Positions 61,127-64,000 of a stretch of 64,000 nucleotides of DNA are shown piece by piece. Where the stretch lies: assembly GCA_963747535.1 (NCBI GenBank), contig CAVVFX010000006.1, positions 1,364,001 to 1,428,000 on the forward strand. The letters are read 5' to 3'. Made by a program: the position numbers and the translations under genes. Below the pieces are notes generated by a model. That model worked only from the letters and a program-made list of their open reading frames with translations, ran no database searches and was not told the origin of the DNA. The stretch is from CAVVFX01 sp963747535 (lineage in GTDB: Bacteria > Acidobacteriota > Terriglobia > Bryobacterales > Bryobacteraceae). Positions within the stretch are counted from its first letter, which is position 1. Each line of letters begins with the position of its first letter.

Positions 61127-62032
61127 ATGCTGATCGTACTAACTTTTTTGGCGGCCTTCCTGTTCGCGCTAAGTTGCGGGCTGCTTCTCTTTTATCGCGA
61201 GGCCATGCTGGACCGACTGGCCGACGTTACGTCGCGTCCGGATGGTGCGTCCGGCCTACTTAACCGTATTTTGAATTGGCGGGCATCTCAGGTACAAAGC
61301 CTTCTCGATCCATTTCAGCGGATCTTACCGCGAAGCCCTCAGGAAGTGTCGGTGGTCGAAAAGCGAATGCTTCGAGCCGGCATACGCCAGGACTATGCGG
61401 TCAACGTCTTCTATGGCGCCAAGGTGCTGGTACCACTGGTTCTCTCGGCAGCGGCATTCGTCACGGGGATCTATCGAATCGGGCCGCTTTTCGTTTTCGC
61501 CATCACCGGCGGCCTGGGATTCATGGTACCCGATTTCTGGCTCACCAACCGCATTAAGGCCCGGCAGCTCGCGGTCCGTCTCGGATTGCCCGACGTGCTG
61601 GACCTGCTGGTCATCTGCATCGAGGCCGGACTTGGCTTCGATCAGGCCATGTCACGGGTTTGCGACGAAATGGGAACCACCCAACCGCAGATCGCGGACG
61701 AATTCGCAGTGATCGCTTTGGAACAGAGGGCCGGCCGCACCCGGGCGGACGCCTGGAGAAACGTGGCGGACAGAACCGGTGTAGACTCCCTTCGCGCACT
61801 CGCCTCCATCGTCATTCAGGCCGACCAGTTCGGAACGAGCATGGCGCGGACGCTGCGTGTTCATTCGGATACCCTGCGCACGAAGAGACGGCAATCGGCG
61901 GAGGAGCAGGCGGCCAAAACCACCGTCAAGCTGGTTTTTCCGCTGGTATTGTTTATTTTTCCGTCGATCTTTCTGGTCACCATCGGGCCGTCCGCGATTT
62001 TGATTGGGGAGGCTTTCAAGCAGTATTTCTGA
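61127..62032 (+). CDS. tadC: Tad inner-membrane platform protein TadC
   Basis: A 301-residue partner of TadB with GspF motif LPDVLDLLVICIEAGLGFDQ and SIVIQADQFGTSMARTLRVH. N-terminal helix LIVLTFLAAFLFALSCGLLL and C-terminal helix FPLVLFIFPSIFLVTIGPSA. GAGGGGAA immediately upstream fixes the ATG at 61127, ten bases after tadB. Confidence 0.93.
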   Translation: MLIVLTFLAAFLFALSCGLLLFYREAMLDRLADVTSRPDGASGLLNRILNWRASQVQSLLDPFQRILPRSPQEVSVVEKRMLRAGIRQDYAVNVFYGAKVLVPLVLSAAAFVTGIYRIGPLFVFAITGGLGFMVPDFWLTNRIKARQLAVRLGLPDVLDLLVICIEAGLGFDQAMSRVCDEMGTTQPQIADEFAVIALEQRAGRTRADAWRNVADRTGVDSLRALASIVIQADQFGTSMARTLRVHSDTLRTKRRQSAEEQAAKTTVKLVFPLVLFIFPSIFLVTIGPSAILIGEAFKQYF

Positions 62033-62061
62033 ATTAACTCTGGAATGAAAGGAATGAAGAA

Positions 62062-62157
62062 ATGGATAACATCAGTTTGATTCGAATTGTCGCGGGTGTC
62101 ATCTGCGTCGTTCTGTTGATGGTCCTGATTCAACGACGGCGCAAACGGGTCCAATAA
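62062..62157 (+). CDS. 31-residue membrane peptide in the Tad locus
   Basis: The frame ATG GAT AAC ... CAA TAA encodes one hydrophobic helix (LIRIVAGVICVVLLMVLI) with a polar N-terminus MDNIS and a strongly basic tail QRRRKRVQ. AAAGGAA lies seven bases upstream of the ATG. It is 29 bases after tadC in the same direction. The helix with its positive cytoplasmic tail and good ribosome site make a real product likely. It is below the length cut-off of most gene callers. Role unknown, perhaps stabilising the TadB/TadC platform. Confidence 0.6.
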   Translation: MDNISLIRIVAGVICVVLLMVLIQRRRKRVQ

Positions 62158-62328
62158 GAAACCGGCGGTTTTCGATCGCCTTATGTTCTCGAAAAAACGT
62201 GTGGCCGCGTCTCGGAAAGACAGTGTGTCGCTGAGCCGCGGCCAAAGGGGAATGCTTTTCGGAGAAAGCAACGGAGTTTCTCGACTTGGTTGAGCACGGC
62301 AAATGGGACTGGATCGGAGAGTCCGGCT

Positions 62329-62820
62329 ATGAACTTAGGGGACACTAAGATTCCATTTGCGCGTGATGTGAGGGATAATTGCGTGGACGCCAAATACTAC
62401 GTCTATAACCAGCAACGTCAGTCGTTTCTACACCTTGGAGTGAGCCTTGCGGATACATCATTCCGCAGGCTGAGAGGACTGCTGGGCCGCTGGTCGCTCC
62501 GAAGCGACGAAGGACTGTGGGTGATGCCTTCGAAGGCGATCCACACCGTCGGGCTTTTCTTTCCGATAGATGTCATCTATCTGGACGGGTCGTGCCGAGT
62601 CGTGCACTTGATCGAGCATTTGAAGCCCTTCCGCGTCGCACCTATCCGGATACACTGCGAGAGCGTTTTAGAGCTCCCGATCAGGAGTATTTACAGCTCC
62701 AATACCCAGATTGGCGATCAATTAATGATATTGACGCCGGAGCAAATGCAGGTCTACTGGGAGAAACAGCGGATAACCAGCCCAGGTGTGACAGTGGCCC
62801 CTGCAGGCCAGCAGGGCTGA
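62329..62820 (+). CDS. DUF192 family protein in the Tad locus
   Basis: A 163-residue protein with the DUF192 signature: SFRRLRGLLGRWSLRSDEGL followed by MPSKAIHTVGLFFPIDVIYL and the later CESVLELPIRSIYSSNTQIG. The biochemical role of DUF192 is not established. GGAGAG at 62316-62321 supports the ATG at 62329. A TTG at 62290 would add 13 residues. It starts 171 bases after the small peptide and is followed two bases later by the PilZ gene. Confidence 0.87.
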   Translation: MNLGDTKIPFARDVRDNCVDAKYYVYNQQRQSFLHLGVSLADTSFRRLRGLLGRWSLRSDEGLWVMPSKAIHTVGLFFPIDVIYLDGSCRVVHLIEHLKPFRVAPIRIHCESVLELPIRSIYSSNTQIGDQLMILTPEQMQVYWEKQRITSPGVTVAPAGQQG

Positions 62821-62821
62821 C

Positions 62822-63439
62822 ATGATGATTTCGAAAGCGGGGGAATTGCGAGTCAAGTCCAGCGATGCCGGTGTGAGCGGACAGAAGGCGGGTATGATCC
62901 GCCGCTTTTTCCGATGGCTGCAAGGGAACTCCGACCGGCGCTCGTCGCTGCGGGAATCGGGCAAAGGCCTGATGGCATTTTATTGGGATGGTGGAACTCC
63001 CCAAGGGCATCGGGTCAGAGATATCAGCCGGTCGGGTGCGTATGTTGAAGCCGGGTCCTTTGCCTGGTCGCAGGGTACGTTGATTATTTTGACGTTACAG
63101 ATCGCTTCGAACGGGGGAGCCGACTCCACGCCCGTGGATATGATGGCGGTGCCGGCGGAGGTCGTGAGAACCTGTGCAGACGGCATGGCTGTCCGGTTTT
63201 TGTTTAGCGATACAGCGGGCCGGCTCAAGTTCCGCAGGTTCCTGTCCAGGTGGAAGGCGAATTCTGCCGCACTACATCCGGTACCTGCGAGCGAACGTTC
63301 GCGAACCGATTCCCTAACGGTCGCAGCTCGGAAACGATTAGGGTTACGCGCAGAAGTTCGTGACGCCGGCTTCGGCGCAGATCATGGCGGGACCCAGCTT
63401 TTGGCGGGTCCGGGAGGGGGCATTTCTGGTCAGACGTAA
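62822..63439 (+). CDS. PilZ domain protein in the Tad locus
   Basis: 205 residues. A PilZ domain covers about residues 38-145, with RRSSLRES (RxxxR) and VRDISRSGAYVEAG (DxSxxG), consistent with cyclic-di-GMP binding. It is a close paralogue of the C-terminal domain of the JAMM fusion: both share AFYWDGG, RVRDIS, ILTLQ, EV(I/V)RT and RFLS(K/R)WK(P/A)NS. The tail (SRTDSLTVAARKRLG) is encoded by a dispersed repeat at 63301-63332. The last 56 bases overlap the next gene in another frame. A second ATG follows at 62825. Confidence 0.85.
   Translation: MMISKAGELRVKSSDAGVSGQKAGMIRRFFRWLQGNSDRRSSLRESGKGLMAFYWDGGTPQGHRVRDISRSGAYVEAGSFAWSQGTLIILTLQIASNGGADSTPVDMMAVPAEVVRTCADGMAVRFLFSDTAGRLKFRRFLSRWKANSAALHPVPASERSRTDSLTVAARKRLGLRAEVRDAGFGADHGGTQLLAGPGGGISGQT
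63301..63332. repeat. Dispersed repeat inside the PilZ coding sequence
   Basis: CCCTAACGGTCGCAGCTCGG matches, with three differences, the reverse complement of the priA-internal repeat at 721-750. It encodes SLTVAARKR and extends the protein after the PilZ domain. Confidence 0.5.
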
Positions 63440-64000
63440 ATCGCAAGACGGGCAAACCATCATTTTCTTTGTTCTCGCACTACCGGTGCTCCTGGGCATG
63501 GTCGGGATGGCGTTTGACGTCGGATTCCTCGAAATGATGAAGCACAAGGCGCAAACGGCTGCGGACGCGGCGGCCCTTGCTGGCGCGGTGGATCTGCCGT
63601 ACGGAAGCATGACTACGAGCGCCCGGGCCGCTGCGACGCTGAACAGCTTCACGAACGGTACTGGCGGCGCAAGCGTCGCAGTGAATAATCCGCCGTTGAG
63701 CGGTCCGCATGCCGGCTCCTGTTCGAGCACGCCAGCGAATTGCAACTACGTGGAAGTGGTTGTCACCCAGCCATTGCCTACGTTCTTCCTGCGGATGGTC
63801 GGGGTTACTTCGACCGCGACCATCGCGGCAAGGGCAGTCGCTTACAACACGGCAGGGGATTGCATCTTCGCTTTGGACCCTTCGATGAGTGGTGCCTTGT
63901 CGCTGCTCCTTGGAATCATCAATACTCCGAGTTGCGCCGTCATCGTTGATTCGAACAGTGGCAGTGCTATCTCCGGTTTCCTTGCCGAGATCAATGCGAG
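63384..64000 (+). CDS. TadG/TadE-like pilus assembly protein (truncated by window end)
   Basis: The open frame runs from an ATG at 63384 to the window end without a stop (205 residues seen). After a basic leader (LVRRKSQDGQ) comes the membrane helix TIIFFVLALPVLLGMVGMAF, then DVGFLEMMKHKAQTAADAAA, the hallmark of the N-terminal Tad domain in TadG-like pseudopilins. The rest is a Ser/Thr/Ala-rich periplasmic region with VEVVVTQPLPTFFLRMVGVT. The start overlaps the PilZ gene by 56 bases. GTG or TTG starts nearer the helix cannot be excluded. Confidence 0.85.
   Translation, partial: MAGPSFWRVREGAFLVRRKSQDGQTIIFFVLALPVLLGMVGMAFDVGFLEMMKHKAQTAADAAALAGAVDLPYGSMTTSARAAATLNSFTNGTGGASVAVNNPPLSGPHAGSCSSTPANCNYVEVVVTQPLPTFFLRMVGVTSTATIAARAVAYNTAGDCIFALDPSMSGALSLLLGIINTPSCAVIVDSNSGSAISGFLAEINA

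Overview
The window is GC-rich, densely coded bacterial chromosome. I infer an Acidobacteriota member, probably near Bryobacterales/Solibacter. The grounds are dispersed palindromic repeats of a kind I associate with that group, the Rnf and Tad gene content, and a multiheme cytochrome beside a sugar dehydrogenase. No rRNA or strong phylogenetic marker is present, so this is a judgement, not a proof. I see no phage, insertion sequence or CRISPR array. One tRNA-Met gene (CAT) is present.

Region 1 (1-11.3 kb) is mostly housekeeping and secreted proteins: priA, an exported MetX-like alpha/beta hydrolase, a large C45-type Ntn-hydrolase, an exported protein of unknown function with a clear terminator, a sugar dehydrogenase paired with a heptaheme cytochrome c, tRNA-Met, a YbjQ-family protein and an exported protein of unknown function.

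Region 2 (11.3-24.1 kb) is an energy-conservation locus on the minus strand in the order rnfB, a giant 2-oxoacid:ferredoxin oxidoreductase, rnfC, rnfD, rnfG, rnfE, rnfA, a small Cys-rich membrane protein and an FNR-type flavoprotein. apbE, whose product flavinylates RnfD and RnfG, is divergent. The layout suggests that 2-oxoacid oxidation loads ferredoxin, Rnf couples ferredoxin to NAD with ion pumping, and FNR links to NAD(P)H.

Region 3 (24.2-29.1 kb) holds a JAMM metalloprotease domain joined by a long Pro-rich tandem-repeat linker to a C-terminal PilZ domain. Divergent to it is a small ORF translationally coupled to an NtrC-like sigma-54 activator.

Region 4 (29.3-54.5 kb) is a surface-polysaccharide locus. 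It contains rfbF, rfbG and rfbH for CDP-3,6-dideoxyhexoses, an epimerase, a NeuB-like synthase, a KdsC-like phosphatase, a ThDP enzyme of acetolactate-synthase type (possibly YerE-like), a TIM-barrel isomerase, three SDRs, two methyltransferases and a GT2 transferase. Six polytopic membrane proteins of GT-C type follow, four of them forming two tandem-duplicate pairs.

Region 5 (55.2-64 kb, running off the end) is a Tad/Flp pilus locus: a PilZ-DnaJ fusion protein, two Flp pilins, CpaA, CpaE, CpaF, TadB, TadC, a 31-residue membrane peptide, a DUF192 protein, a PilZ protein and a truncated TadG-like protein. The PilZ protein here is a close paralogue of the C-terminal domain of the JAMM fusion, which suggests a common cyclic-di-GMP link between regions 3 and 5.

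A two-hairpin dispersed repeat occurs at least six times between genes, always in the same orientation. Two of these copies sit inside the rnf operon and a third lies directly upstream of rnfB. Other palindromic modules sit in or beside gene starts and create false N-terminal extensions.
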